DNA of 64,000 bases from positions 62,001 to 126,000 of the forward strand of contig CAWGBF010000007.1 in assembly GCA_963820775.1 (NCBI GenBank). Reading direction: 5' to 3'. Under the pieces are notes generated by a model that worked only from the letters and a program-made list of their open reading frames with translations, searched no databases and was not told the DNA's origin. The position numbers and the translations under genes are program-made. This document shows, in pieces, positions 27,458 through 36,676 of the stretch. Numbering within the stretch: position 1 is the stretch's first letter; each line of letters begins with the position of its first letter. This stretch comes from Roseiarcus sp963820775. GTDB taxonomy: Bacteria; Pseudomonadota; Alphaproteobacteria; Rhizobiales; Beijerinckiaceae.

Positions 27458-27492
27458 CCGCTCGGCCTCGCGGGAACGGGGTCGCCGAGCGG
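27458..27492. terminator. Possible bidirectional hairpin between upp and mucR
   Basis: A 9-bp perfect inverted repeat (CCGCTCGGC / GCCGAGCGG) with a 17-base loop lies 29 bases after upp and 16 bases after the end of mucR on the other strand. There is no T-run on either side, so termination is a guess based on position. Confidence 0.4.
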
Positions 27493-27508
27493 GGATTAGC
27501 CGCGCGTC

Positions 27509-27862
27509 TTACTTGCGGCGCCGGCGCTGCTGGCCAAGGCCCATCTGCTTCGCGAGCGCCGAGCGCGCCTTGGCGTAGGCGGGAGCGACCATGGGGTAAT
27601 CGGACGCAAGACCCCACTTCTCCCGATACTCTTCGGGGGACAGGTTGTATTGGGTCCGCAAATGCCGCTTCAACGACTTGAATTTACGACCGTCCTCCAA
27701 GCAGATGATGTAGTCGCTGGTAATCGACTTCTTCGGCGGGACGGCGGGCTTGGCTGCTTCAACTACGACGGGTTGTGCGCCAGTCGCGACACGCACGATT
27801 GCTGCGTGAACGTCGCTGAGAAGCGTCGGCAACTCGCTCGACGGCACGGAATTGTTCGACAC
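27509..27862 (-). CDS. mucR: MucR/Ros-family zinc-finger transcriptional regulator
   Basis: A 117-residue protein. The prokaryotic zinc-finger domain spans about residues 50-90: YIICLEDGRKFKSLKRHLRT, then QYNLSPEEYREKWGL. It has the single-Cys variant with Asp in place of the second Cys and RTQYN in place of the second His, as in many Bradyrhizobium MucR proteins. The family binds AT-rich DNA and controls exopolysaccharide, motility and cell-cycle genes. A basic tail (QQRRRRK) follows. The 600 bases upstream are AT-richer than average, fitting self-regulation, which is usual for the family. Confidence 0.9.
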   Translation of the reverse strand: MSNNSVPSSELPTLLSDVHAAIVRVATGAQPVVVEAAKPAVPPKKSITSDYIICLEDGRKFKSLKRHLRTQYNLSPEEYREKWGLASDYPMVAPAYAKARSALAKQMGLGQQRRRRK

Positions 27863-28465
27863 ATAGGCGGAGACGATCTCCGCGGCGAGTTCAATGTGGT
27901 TGGTGGAATTCGCTCATTGTTGACGTTACTCCAATAAGTCGGCCGGAGGAGAGCGCCCAGTTGGCGATCAGCTTCAGGCCATGCTGCTCGCCCGACCACG
28001 ACGAGCATCCTCATTCTTTGTCGCCTGTTGCGACTTGGACAAACATCCATATAGCGCAAAAGAAAACATAGCACAAGACAAGATACGATGACTTTAACTA
28101 GGGCATCGACGGAAATCGGCTGAATACTCACACTGAGCCGGCTCTCGGATGCTGAATTCACATAAAAACACAATTGTCTTCACTTGACAGGCGGGGATGA
28201 ACGTGCCGCAAACGCTTTGGCCGAATCATCGCGGGCGGTTTCAAGGTCGCCGGACGTCAATGCGAAAGCTTGCTGTTTCGCATAAGTGCAGGCCAGGTAC
28301 AGTCGCGGAAAATCATTCGCCACGACCGGCGTCTCTTTCACCTGAGCCGCTGCTTGGCGAACAATGATCGAGCCCAAGAATATGGCGGCCGTGAGGATGT
28401 CATCGGCGCTAAAAGCGATTATATGCGGTCCGCCGATCCAGTTGATCGACGGCCCGTGAGTTCCA
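27863..28465. other. AT-richer intergenic region between mucR and the ABC exporter
   Basis: About 600 bases with visibly lower GC than the window average, especially 27990-28190. It must contain the divergent promoters of mucR and the ATM1-type gene. The AT-rich patches are plausible MucR sites. A 65-codon minus-strand frame (28180-28377) is listed separately. No tRNA or repeat recognised. Confidence 0.5.
28180..28377 (-). CDS. Possible small hypothetical protein
   Basis: A 65-codon frame whose middle (LYLACTYAKQQAFALTSGDL, then ETARDDSAKAFAA) looks like helical periplasmic small proteins of Hyphomicrobiales that have a similar Cys-x2-Ala pattern. There is no signal peptide in this frame, so it may be the tail of a decayed gene. 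Low confidence. Confidence 0.25.
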   Translation of the reverse strand: MGSIIVRQAAAQVKETPVVANDFPRLYLACTYAKQQAFALTSGDLETARDDSAKAFAARSSPPVK

Positions 28466-30436
28466 ATGCAGCATCAAAAGACGTCAACATTCATCGCCGC
28501 GCGCAACAATGCGGCGCGTCGGGCCACGCTGACGGGAACCGTCCGGCTTCTATGGCCTTACATCTGGCCGGCGGACCGCGCTGATCTGAAGCTGCGCGTA
28601 TTTCTCGCGGTCGCGCTGATGCTGCTCTCGAAGTTGTTCACGATCGCAATTCCCTTTTCCTACAAGTGGGCGACCGACGCGGTCGCCGGCAAGCTCGCGC
28701 TCGATGCGATCCCGCTGCCACGCGTTCTGCTCGGAGCGGCGGCGCTGACCGTCCTTTACGGGGTGTTGCGCATCCTGATGGCGTTCACCCAACAGGGGCG
28801 CGACGCCCTGTTCGCGGCTGTCGCCATGAATGCGGTGCGCCGATTGGCGATCGAGGTGTTCGAGCATTTGCATCGCCTGTCGCTGCGCTTTCATCTGGAG
28901 CGCAAGACCGGCGGACTCACGCGCGTTCTCGAGCGCGGCCGCAACGCGATCGAGACCATCATTCGCACCTCGATGCTGACGGCGGTTCCGACCGTCGTCG
29001 AGTTCGCGCTGGTCGTCGGCGCCATGCTGATCTCGTTCGACTGGCGCTATGTCGCCGTGATCAGCGCCACGGTGGTCACGTATCTGATCTATACGACGCT
29101 GGCCACCAATTGGCGCATCGGCATCCGGCGTTCGATGAATGAGAGCGACACCGACGCCAACACCAAGGCGATCGACAGCCTGCTCAACTTCGAGACGGTG
29201 AAATATTTCGGCGCCGAAGACCGCGAGGCGGCGCGATACGACAAGGCGATGGCGCGATACGAGCGGATGAGCGTGCGCACTTATGTGTCGCTCGCGGTCC
29301 TCAACGCCGGTCAGGCGTTCATTTTCACCGTCGGCCTGATTGTCGTCCTTGTGATGTGCGTCGCCGAGGTGAGAAACGGAACCAAGACGGTCGGCGCTTT
29401 CGTGCTCGTCAACCTGATCATGCTGCAACTCTACCAGCCGCTCAATTTCATGGGGATGGTTTACCGGGAAATCAGGCAGGCGATCATCGACGTCGAGGCG
29501 ATGTTCGCCATCCTGGCGCAGAATCCCGAGATCGAAGACATTCCCGGCGCGCAGCCCTTGAAGGTCAGCGCCGGCGCGGTCCGATTCGAGAATGTCGAGT
29601 TCGCCTATGATCCCGGCAGGCCCATCCTGCGCGGCGTCTCGTTCGAGGCGCCTGCGGGGCACACGATCGCCATCGTCGGGCCTTCGGGCGCCGGCAAGTC
29701 GACGATCTCGCGGCTCCTGTTCCGGTTCTACGAGCCCGACGCGGGGCGCATCTTGATCGACGGACAGAACATCGGCGCCGTCACCCAGAGTTCGCTGCGC
29801 GCGGCGATCGGCATGGTGCCGCAGGACACGGTGCTGTTCAACGATACGATCCTCTACAACATCCGCTATGGGCGCGACGGCGCCAGCGAGCTGGACGTAG
29901 CCGCCGCCGCCGAGAATGCGCAGATCGACCGGTTCATCCGCTCGCTGCCGCAAGGCTACGAGTCGCCGGTCGGCGAGCGGGGCCTCAAGCTCTCGGGCGG
30001 CGAGAAGCAGCGGGTGGCCATTGCGCGCACGATGCTAAAGGCGCCGCCGATTCTGGTGCTCGACGAAGCGACGTCGGCGCTCGACAGTTTCACCGAGCGC
30101 GAGATTCAGTCGGCGCTGGAGCGCGTCTCCCGCGGGCGCACGACGATCGTGATCGCCCATCGCCTGTCGACCGTGGTCAACGCCGACGAAATCCTGGTGC
30201 TCGACAAGGGCGTCATCGCCGAGCGCGGCTCCCATCAGGAGCTTCTGGCGCGGGGCGGAATTTATTCCGCGATGTGGAGCCGCCAGAGGCAGGTCGACGC
30301 GGCGCAGGAATTGTTGCGGCAGGCTGGCCGCGAAGACGATCTCGGCGCCCCACGTCGTATCTCAGCCCGCGCCGTGACATTGAACGTGTTTGGCGCCATG
30401 AGTGCGCGCCGTTTGTCTTCGAGCGCCGGTCAATGA
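28466..30436 (+). CDS. ATM1-type ABC exporter (half transporter)
   Basis: A 656-residue inner-membrane half transporter of the ATM1/HMT1 group. Six helices occupy residues 45-330; ESDTDANTKAIDSLLNFETV followed by KYFGAEDREAARYDKAM is the hallmark of ATM1 proteins. The nucleotide domain has Walker A GPSGAGKST, signature LSGGEKQRVAIARTM, Walker B ILVLDEATSALD, and the His switch IAHRLS. Homologs export glutathione-linked sulfur or metal conjugates. ATG 28466 follows a weak site. It overlaps psd by four bases (ATGA), an unusual partner. Confidence 0.92.
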   Translation: MQHQKTSTFIAARNNAARRATLTGTVRLLWPYIWPADRADLKLRVFLAVALMLLSKLFTIAIPFSYKWATDAVAGKLALDAIPLPRVLLGAAALTVLYGVLRILMAFTQQGRDALFAAVAMNAVRRLAIEVFEHLHRLSLRFHLERKTGGLTRVLERGRNAIETIIRTSMLTAVPTVVEFALVVGAMLISFDWRYVAVISATVVTYLIYTTLATNWRIGIRRSMNESDTDANTKAIDSLLNFETVKYFGAEDREAARYDKAMARYERMSVRTYVSLAVLNAGQAFIFTVGLIVVLVMCVAEVRNGTKTVGAFVLVNLIMLQLYQPLNFMGMVYREIRQAIIDVEAMFAILAQNPEIEDIPGAQPLKVSAGAVRFENVEFAYDPGRPILRGVSFEAPAGHTIAIVGPSGAGKSTISRLLFRFYEPDAGRILIDGQNIGAVTQSSLRAAIGMVPQDTVLFNDTILYNIRYGRDGASELDVAAAAENAQIDRFIRSLPQGYESPVGERGLKLSGGEKQRVAIARTMLKAPPILVLDEATSALDSFTEREIQSALERVSRGRTTIVIAHRLSTVVNADEILVLDKGVIAERGSHQELLARGGIYSAMWSRQRQVDAAQELLRQAGREDDLGAPRRISARAVTLNVFGAMSARRLSSSAGQ

Positions 30437-31132
30437 GCATCGTCAAATCGCTGCGCGGTCAGCTCGCGCCGATCCACCCCGAAGGCTATCTGTTCGTCTT
30501 CGGCTTCGCCGTCGCGACGCTCATCCTGTGGTGGATATGGGCGCCGCTCGGCTGGCTCGGCCTCATCGCCACCTTGTGGTGCGCGTATTTCTTTCGCGAT
30601 CCGGCGCGGGTCACGCCGGTCCGGAGCGACCTTGTCATTGCGCCCGCCGACGGCGTGGTCAGCTTCGCCGGCTTTGCCGCGCCTCCGCCCGAGCTCGGCC
30701 TCGGCATGGCGCCGTTGCAGCGGGTGTCGATCTTCATGTCGATCTTCGACTGCCACGTCAATCGCGCCCCGGTCCAAGGCCGCGTCGCGCAGATCGTCTA
30801 CCACCCCGGGCCTGTTCCTCAACGCCGACCTCGACAAGGCGAGCGAGGACAACGAGCGCAACAGCATCGTCATCGACGCGCCGTCCGGGCGGTTTGGCGT
30901 GGTGCAGATCGCCGGCCTGATCGCCAGGCGGATCGTGTGCTTCACGCACGAAGGCGCGCTGATTGGCGCCGGCGAGCGCATCGGCCTCATCCGCTTCGGC
31001 TCGCGCGTCGACGTCTACCTGCCGCCGGGCGCGCACATCGTGGTCGGCGTCGGTTCGCGCGCCGTCGCGGGCGAGACGGTGATCGCGCAGGTCGCGGCCG
31101 AGGTCGAGCCGCCACCCTTTCAGCGGAGCTGA
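30433..31132 (+). CDS. psd: Phosphatidylserine decarboxylase (short form), frameshifted
   Basis: From ATG 30433 the protein starts MSIVKSLRGQLAPIHPEGYL, with a membrane anchor (residues 22-55) and FFRDPARVTP, then CHVNRAPVQGRV. One extra base near 30811 breaks the frame after IVYHPG; the continuation LFLNADLDKASEDNERNSI runs to 31132. FGSRVDVYLP holds the Gly-Ser where the proenzyme cuts itself to make the pyruvoyl group. Short psd of about 232 residues is the Hyphomicrobiales form. It makes phosphatidylethanolamine at the inner membrane. The start overlaps the ABC exporter stop. Confidence 0.9.
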
Positions 31133-31211
31133 GGCGTGAACGAGGCCGGCCCTCCGCCCCGGGCGCCGATCGCGGACGCGCGCGGCGTCGCAGCGCCGCG
31201 GTCTCCGCGCG

Positions 31212-31940
31212 GTGCCGCTCAGGCTCTTGATCCCCAACCTTGTCACGCTGTTCGCGCTCGGCCTCGGCTTGACCGCGATTCGCTTGGCGATGGAGGGGTC
31301 GATCGAATGGGCGGTGAGCGCGGTCGCCGGCGCGGCGGTGCTTGACGGTCTCGACGGGCGGATCGCGCGCGCCTTGAAGGGAACCTCGCGCTTCGGCGCC
31401 GAGCTCGATTTGCTCGCCGACTTCGTCGACTTCGGCGTCGCGCCGGCGCTGGTGCTTTACGTCGCCAACCTGCACGCGGCCAAAAACTTCGGCTGGGTCG
31501 CGGCGCTCTTGTTCGCTATGGCTTGCGCGCTGCGCCTCGCCCGCTTCAACGTCATGATCGACGAAGATCAGCCGGCGTGGCGCAAGACCTTCTTCGTCGG
31601 CATGCCGGCGCCGGCGGGCGCGATCGTCGGCCTCCTGCCGATCTATCTTCATTACGCCTTCGATCTCGGCCAGCCGACCTCGCAATCCGCCGTGGTCGAA
31701 AGCCTCTATGTGCTGGCGGTGGCGCTGTTGATGGCGAGCCGCGTGCCGCATTTCTCCGGCAAGTCGATCGGCCGCGTGCCGCGCGAATATGTCTCGGTGG
31801 TGCTGGTCGGCGTCGCCGCGGCGCTCCTCATCCTGTTCAACTTTCCCATGCAGGCGCTGGTCGCCGTCACCCTCGTCTATCTCGCCTCGATCCCGTTCGC
31901 GGTCAGGCGTTATCGCGCGCTCGACCGCGCCGCGCGGTAG
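31212..31940 (+). CDS. pssA: CDP-diacylglycerol-serine O-phosphatidyltransferase
   Basis: About 242 residues with seven to eight helices. LRLLIPNLVTLFALGLGLTA is the conserved N-terminal part, and the CDP-alcohol motif is LDGLDGRIARALKGTSRFGA then ELDLLADFVDFGVAPA. It makes phosphatidylserine, the substrate for psd just upstream. The listed start is GTG 31212, but GTG 31136 (MNEAGPPPRAPIADARG), four bases after psd, is the more natural start and would need a one-base shift near 31205, so the 5' end is uncertain. Confidence 0.88.
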   Translation: MPLRLLIPNLVTLFALGLGLTAIRLAMEGSIEWAVSAVAGAAVLDGLDGRIARALKGTSRFGAELDLLADFVDFGVAPALVLYVANLHAAKNFGWVAALLFAMACALRLARFNVMIDEDQPAWRKTFFVGMPAPAGAIVGLLPIYLHYAFDLGQPTSQSAVVESLYVLAVALLMASRVPHFSGKSIGRVPREYVSVVLVGVAAALLILFNFPMQALVAVTLVYLASIPFAVRRYRALDRAAR

Positions 31941-32160
31941 CCGCCAAGATCGCGCCCCTCATTCGCTCTTGCGCTCAAGCGCCGGTCAGGCATCATAGGC
32001 TGGCGTTGGCCCGGCATGGGGGCGCCGTGCTATCGGGTTCCGCCCGCGGCTATGGTTTTGTTGTTTCCGAGGATCGGCGCTCGCATGGTCGACGCAAAGG
32101 TCTTGCTCCTCGACTAAAGCAGCCGGTCGCGTCTCTCGCGCCGTTTGCGTTGTCGCCGCC
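31941..32160. other. Intergenic stretch with unresolved start of the efflux adaptor
   Basis: About 220 bases. The adaptor reading frame has no ATG, GTG or TTG between the stop at 31996-31998 and GTG 32224, although a signal peptide and lipobox are encoded at 32137-32180. An ATG at 32085 in another frame is a plausible true start, so an indel between 32085 and 32137 is likely. Nothing else recognised. Confidence 0.5.
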
Positions 32161-33337
32161 ACCGTCGCGCTCGCGGCCTGCAACGGCTCAAAGAACGCCT
32201 ACGCGCCCCCGCCGCCGCCAAAGGTGGCGGTCGCGCAGCCGTTGCAGAAGCCGGTGACGCTCTATCTCAATCTGACGGGCAACACGTCGCCGTACAACTC
32301 GGTTGATCTCGTCGCTCGCGTGCAGGGCTTCCTCACAGACATCGACTATGTCGACGGCTCGGCGGTCAAGGCGGGCGACAAGCTATTCGGCATCGAGCGC
32401 GATCAATACCAGGCTCAACTCGACCAGGCGAAAGCGACGCTTGCGTCCAATCAGGCGACGCTCGCATTCAACCAGGCCGAATACCAGCGTCAAGCAACGC
32501 TGGGAAAGCAGGATTTCGCCAGCCAGGCCACGGTGCAGGAATGGAAGTCGAAAGAGGATGAAGCGGCCGCGCAAGTGCTGAACGCCAAGGCCGCCATCGA
32601 GACAGCCCAAATCAATTTGAACTACACAACGGTGACTGCGCCTTTCGACGGCATCGTCACCAGGCATCTTGTCGACAGGGGCGCGCTCGTCGGCGTCGGG
32701 TCGCCGACCAAGCTCGCGACGATCATCCAGCTCGATCCGCTCTACGTCTATTTCACGATAAGCGAGCCGCAGATTCTTCGGATCAAGGTGAACAACGCCA
32801 AGGCCGGTATCGAGTTTCGGACGACGGATCTCTCCACGATCCCGGTTGAGATCGGGCTGCAGGGTGAAGCGGGCTTTCCACATCTAGGCCACATGGATTA
32901 TGCCGCGCCTCAGGTCGACGCAATCGACCGGCACGCTCGAAGTGCGCGCGATCTTCGACAACAAGGCTCGCGGGCTGCTGCCTGGTCTGTTCGTCCGGGT
33001 CCGGACGCCGGTCGAGAAGCTGGACAAGGCGATTCTCGTGCCCGACGTGGCGCTCGGGACGAGCCAGGAGGGCCGCTATCTGCTGGTGGTCGGGCCGGAC
33101 AATGTCGTCCAGCGCAAAATCGTCAAGACGGGCGACCGGGAGGGCGCTTACCGGATCATCGAATCCGGCATCGATCCCGGCGACTGGGTGGTGACGGAAG
33201 GCGTCCAGCGCGCGCTGCCCGGCGCCAAGGTCAACCCCCAGCAGACGAAGCTCAGCGAAGCCGCCGCTGATCAAGGCAGCGCGCCGGCCGCAGCATCGGC
33301 GCCCGCAAAGCCGGCCGCGACGGAGCCGGCGAAGTGA
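32161..33337 (+). CDS. RND efflux membrane-fusion (adaptor) lipoprotein, frameshifted
   Basis: A periplasmic adaptor of the AcrA/MexE type. The coding sequence is recognisable from 32161 as VALAAC, a lipobox, then a Pro-rich linker. The biotinyl-lipoyl-like and barrel parts include LDQAKATLASNQATLAFNQA and YTTVTAPFDGIVTRHLVDRG. One extra A at 32922-32923 shifts the frame after YAAPQVDA; the rest (STGTLEVRAIFDNKARGLLP and RVRTPVEKLDKAILVPDVAL) continues to 33337. About 400 residues when repaired. The 5' end is unresolved (see preceding entry). It lies 19 bases before the RND pump gene. Confidence 0.85.
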
Positions 33338-33356
33338 CGGCGCGGGCGCAACGTTC

Positions 33357-36300
33357 ATGATCTCCCGCTTTTTCATCGACCGGCCGGTTCTCGCCAACGT
33401 TCTGGCGCTGTTCTTTGTCGTGATCGGCCTTGTCGCGCTCGCCAACCTGCCGACTTCGCAATATCCAAACGTCGTCCCGCCGACCGTGCAGGTGACGACC
33501 CGCTATCCGGGCGCGAGCGCCGCCACGCTTGTCAACACCGTGGCGCTGCCGATCGAGCAGAACGTCAACGGCGTTGAGAACATGCTCTACATGCAGTCGA
33601 CGAGCGCGAGCGATGGCACTTATAACCTCACAGTCACGTTCGCGATCGGCACCAGCGCCGACGAGGACGAGATCCTGGTGCAGAACCGGGTGTCCGCCGC
33701 GCTCTCCTCCCTGCCCGCCGAAGTGCAGCTCCAGGGCGTCACGACCAAGAAGCAATCGACGTCGATCCTCGAATTCGTCGGGCTTGTGTCGCCCGACAGT
33801 CGCTTCGACAGCCTGTTCCTGTCGAACTACGCCGTCATCAATGTCGTGAACGAACTCGAGCGCCTCAATGGGGTGGGCGACGTATCGGTGCTGGGCGCGG
33901 GCCAATACGCGATGCGGGTCTGGCTGGACCCGAACCTCATGCAGGCGCGTGGGCTAACGCCGCAGGACGTCATCTCCGTCATCCAGCAGCAGAGCCAGGA
34001 AGTCGCAGCCGGCCAGATCGGCGCGCCGCCGGCCGTGAAAGGACAAAACTTCCAGTACACGCTGAACCTCAACGGCCGAATCAACGACGCGCCTGATTTC
34101 GAGAACCTTATCGTCAAGGTCGAGCCCGGCGCCGGAGGTCGGATCACAAGGATTCGCGACGTCGGTCACGTCGACCTCGGCGCCCAAACCTACAGTGAAG
34201 CGTTCGATCTCGATGGCAGACCCGCGGCCGGCATCGCCATCTCTCTTCTTCCCGAGGCCAATGCTGTGGCCGTCTCGCAGGCCGTCTTTGAGAAGATGGA
34301 GCAGCTCAAGAAAAGCTTCCCTGACGGTCTCCAATATGTCGTGCCCTACGACACGACGAAATTCGTCAAGGCCGCGATCAGCGAGGTGTGGCGCACGCTG
34401 ATCGAGGCGGGCATTCTCGTGCTGGTCGTCATCCTCGTGTTCCTCCAGGACTGGCGAGCGATGCTGGTGCCCGCGACGACCGTGCCGGTGACAATCATTG
34501 GCGCCTTCGCCGCGATGGCGGCGCTCGGCTTTTCGGTCAATCTTCCGACGCTGTTCGCCATTATTTTGGTGATCGGCATCGTGGTCGACGACGCGATCGT
34601 CATTGTCGAGGGCGTCTCGCGCCATGTCGAGCAGGGCATGCCGGGACGCGAGGCGGCGATCAAAGCTATGGAGGAGCTGACCGGGCCGGTCATCGGCATC
34701 ACATTGGTCCTGATGTCCGTGTTCCTCCCCGCGGCCTTCCTGCCGGGCCTGACAGGACAGCTCTTCCGCCAGTTCGCGCTGGTGATCGCCGCCACCGCCC
34801 TCATCAGCGCGATCAACGCGATGACGCTCAAACCGACCCAGTCGGCTCTGTGGCTGCGGCCGCCGAAGCCGCCGGGACAACGGAATTTTTTCTACCGCGG
34901 CTTCAACTGGGTCTATGACTTAGCGGAGCACGGCTACGTTCGGCTGATGACCGGCATGACGAACCACGCCCTCATGATGGTCGGCGTGGCGCTGGCTCTT
35001 GTCGCGTTCGCCATCTGGTCGCTGACCCGCGTCCCGACCGGATTCCTTCCGACCGAGGATCAAGGCTATATGATCGTCGTCACGCAATTGCCGGACGGAG
35101 CCTCGAAGGAACGCACAGACGCGGTGCTGGACAAGATCCAGAAACTTGTCCAGCCGATGCCGGGCATCGAACATGTCGTGACGGTCAGCGGCATCTCGAT
35201 CCTCGACAATCGCGCCAGCCTCGCCAACGCCGGTGTCGCCTTCGTCGTCATGAAGGATTGGGACGCGCGGCTCAAGGAGCGGGGCCAGGATCAGGAATCG
35301 ATCCAGCGCAAGATCAACGGCGCGCTGCAGTCGATCCCCGAAGCGTTTTCTTTCGCGGTGCTGCCACCCCCAATCCAAGGCGTCGGCAACGTGGGCGGCT
35401 TCACGATGCAGGTCGAGATCCGCAACGGCGATTTCGACTATGACCTTCTGCAGAGTCTCGCCAACACCGTCGTCGCGGACGGCAATGCGCAATCCGGCCT
35501 CCAGCGACTGGCGACAACGTTTCGCGCCGGGGCGCCGCAATACTCGGTCGTGGTCGACAGGACGAAAGCCGAGGCGCTCGGCATCACCGTCGGCCAAGTG
35601 TTCTCAGCGCTGTCCGGCTATGTCGGCTCAAACTACGTGACGCAGTTCAACAAGTTTGGCCACGTCTTCCAGGTCTATACCCAGGCGAACGCGGACAAGC
35701 GCGCCACGGTCGACGACATCCGCAATCTCAAGGTCAGGGCCGGCAATGGAACGATGACCCCGATCGGCACGGCGATCGAGGTCAGCCAGGTGACCGGGCC
35801 GCCATTGATCAGTCTCTACAATCTCTATCCGACCGCGACCGTTGTCGGTTCGCCCGCGCCCGGCTTCAGTTCCGGCCAGGCGCTCGATCTCATGGAACAG
35901 GTCGGCGCTCAGGCGCTCCCAATAGGGACCGGCTTCGACTGGACCGCTATGTCCTACCAGGAGAAGACCGTCGGCAATCAGATCTATTACGTCTTTGGCT
36001 TCGCCATCCTGATGGTCTATCTCGTGCTGGCCGGGCAATACGAGAGCTGGATCCTGCCATTCTCGGTGCTCCTTGCGGTGCCGCTGGCGCTGCTCGGAAC
36101 CGTCGCCGGCCTCAACATCGCAGGCACCGACAACAATCTTTACACCCAGATCGGCATCATCCTGCTCATTGCCCTCGGCAGCAAGAACGGCATTCTCATT
36201 GTTGAATATGCACGCCAGCAGCGCGAGGCTGGCAAGTCGATCGTCGATGCGGCGGTAGAAGCGGCGCGGCTGCGGTTCCGCCCAATCGTCATGACCTCGT

Positions 36301-36542
36301 TCGCCTTCATCCTCGGCGTGCTTCCGCTCGTTCTGGCGACCGGCGCCGGCGCAGCGGCGCGCCATTCGCTCGGCATCCCCGTTTTCAGCGGCATGATCGC
36401 CTCGACCTGCCTTGTGGTGGTGTTCGTTCCCTCGTTCTATGTGGTCCTTCAGTCGCTCGAGGAGCGCAGAAAGCGCAAGCCCGCGGCGTTGGCCGCGCCC
36501 CCTCCCCAGCCGAACATCGCCGCTCCCTCAACGACCAGCTGA
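33357..36542 (+). CDS. RND multidrug efflux transporter, HAE-1 type
   Basis: A 1061-residue inner-membrane proton/drug antiporter of the AcrB/MexF group with twelve helices and two large periplasmic loops. It begins MISRFFIDRPVLANVLALFF. The proton-relay aspartates are in GIVVDDAIVIVEG, and the relay Lys is in ALGSKNGILIVEYA. LPEDQGY-type FLPTEDQGYM and the pore region are present. Intact, in contrast to the adaptor. No outer-membrane TolC-type gene follows, so it must share one encoded elsewhere. Substrate unknown. Confidence 0.94.
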   Translation: MISRFFIDRPVLANVLALFFVVIGLVALANLPTSQYPNVVPPTVQVTTRYPGASAATLVNTVALPIEQNVNGVENMLYMQSTSASDGTYNLTVTFAIGTSADEDEILVQNRVSAALSSLPAEVQLQGVTTKKQSTSILEFVGLVSPDSRFDSLFLSNYAVINVVNELERLNGVGDVSVLGAGQYAMRVWLDPNLMQARGLTPQDVISVIQQQSQEVAAGQIGAPPAVKGQNFQYTLNLNGRINDAPDFENLIVKVEPGAGGRITRIRDVGHVDLGAQTYSEAFDLDGRPAAGIAISLLPEANAVAVSQAVFEKMEQLKKSFPDGLQYVVPYDTTKFVKAAISEVWRTLIEAGILVLVVILVFLQDWRAMLVPATTVPVTIIGAFAAMAALGFSVNLPTLFAIILVIGIVVDDAIVIVEGVSRHVEQGMPGREAAIKAMEELTGPVIGITLVLMSVFLPAAFLPGLTGQLFRQFALVIAATALISAINAMTLKPTQSALWLRPPKPPGQRNFFYRGFNWVYDLAEHGYVRLMTGMTNHALMMVGVALALVAFAIWSLTRVPTGFLPTEDQGYMIVVTQLPDGASKERTDAVLDKIQKLVQPMPGIEHVVTVSGISILDNRASLANAGVAFVVMKDWDARLKERGQDQESIQRKINGALQSIPEAFSFAVLPPPIQGVGNVGGFTMQVEIRNGDFDYDLLQSLANTVVADGNAQSGLQRLATTFRAGAPQYSVVVDRTKAEALGITVGQVFSALSGYVGSNYVTQFNKFGHVFQVYTQANADKRATVDDIRNLKVRAGNGTMTPIGTAIEVSQVTGPPLISLYNLYPTATVVGSPAPGFSSGQALDLMEQVGAQALPIGTGFDWTAMSYQEKTVGNQIYYVFGFAILMVYLVLAGQYESWILPFSVLLAVPLALLGTVAGLNIAGTDNNLYTQIGIILLIALGSKNGILIVEYARQQREAGKSIVDAAVEAARLRFRPIVMTSFAFILGVLPLVLATGAGAAARHSLGIPVFSGMIASTCLVVVFVPSFYVVLQSLEERRKRKPAALAAPPPQPNIAAPSTTS

Positions 36543-36676
36543 CGATCGGCGTCCTTTTGACGCTCGACGCCGGCGCTCCGGGCATGCCGGCTCTGGTCTT
36601 TCAGCGCCGCGCCTTTTATACCAGCGCCCGCTTCGAGCAGGCGCTGTTCAAACATGCGCCTTTGGGAGGAATCGTC

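Noticed and set aside
27763..28173. 136-codon frame overlapping mucR
   Set aside because: Overlaps the well-supported MucR gene in another frame; its N-terminal hydrophobic part comes from AT-rich non-coding DNA.
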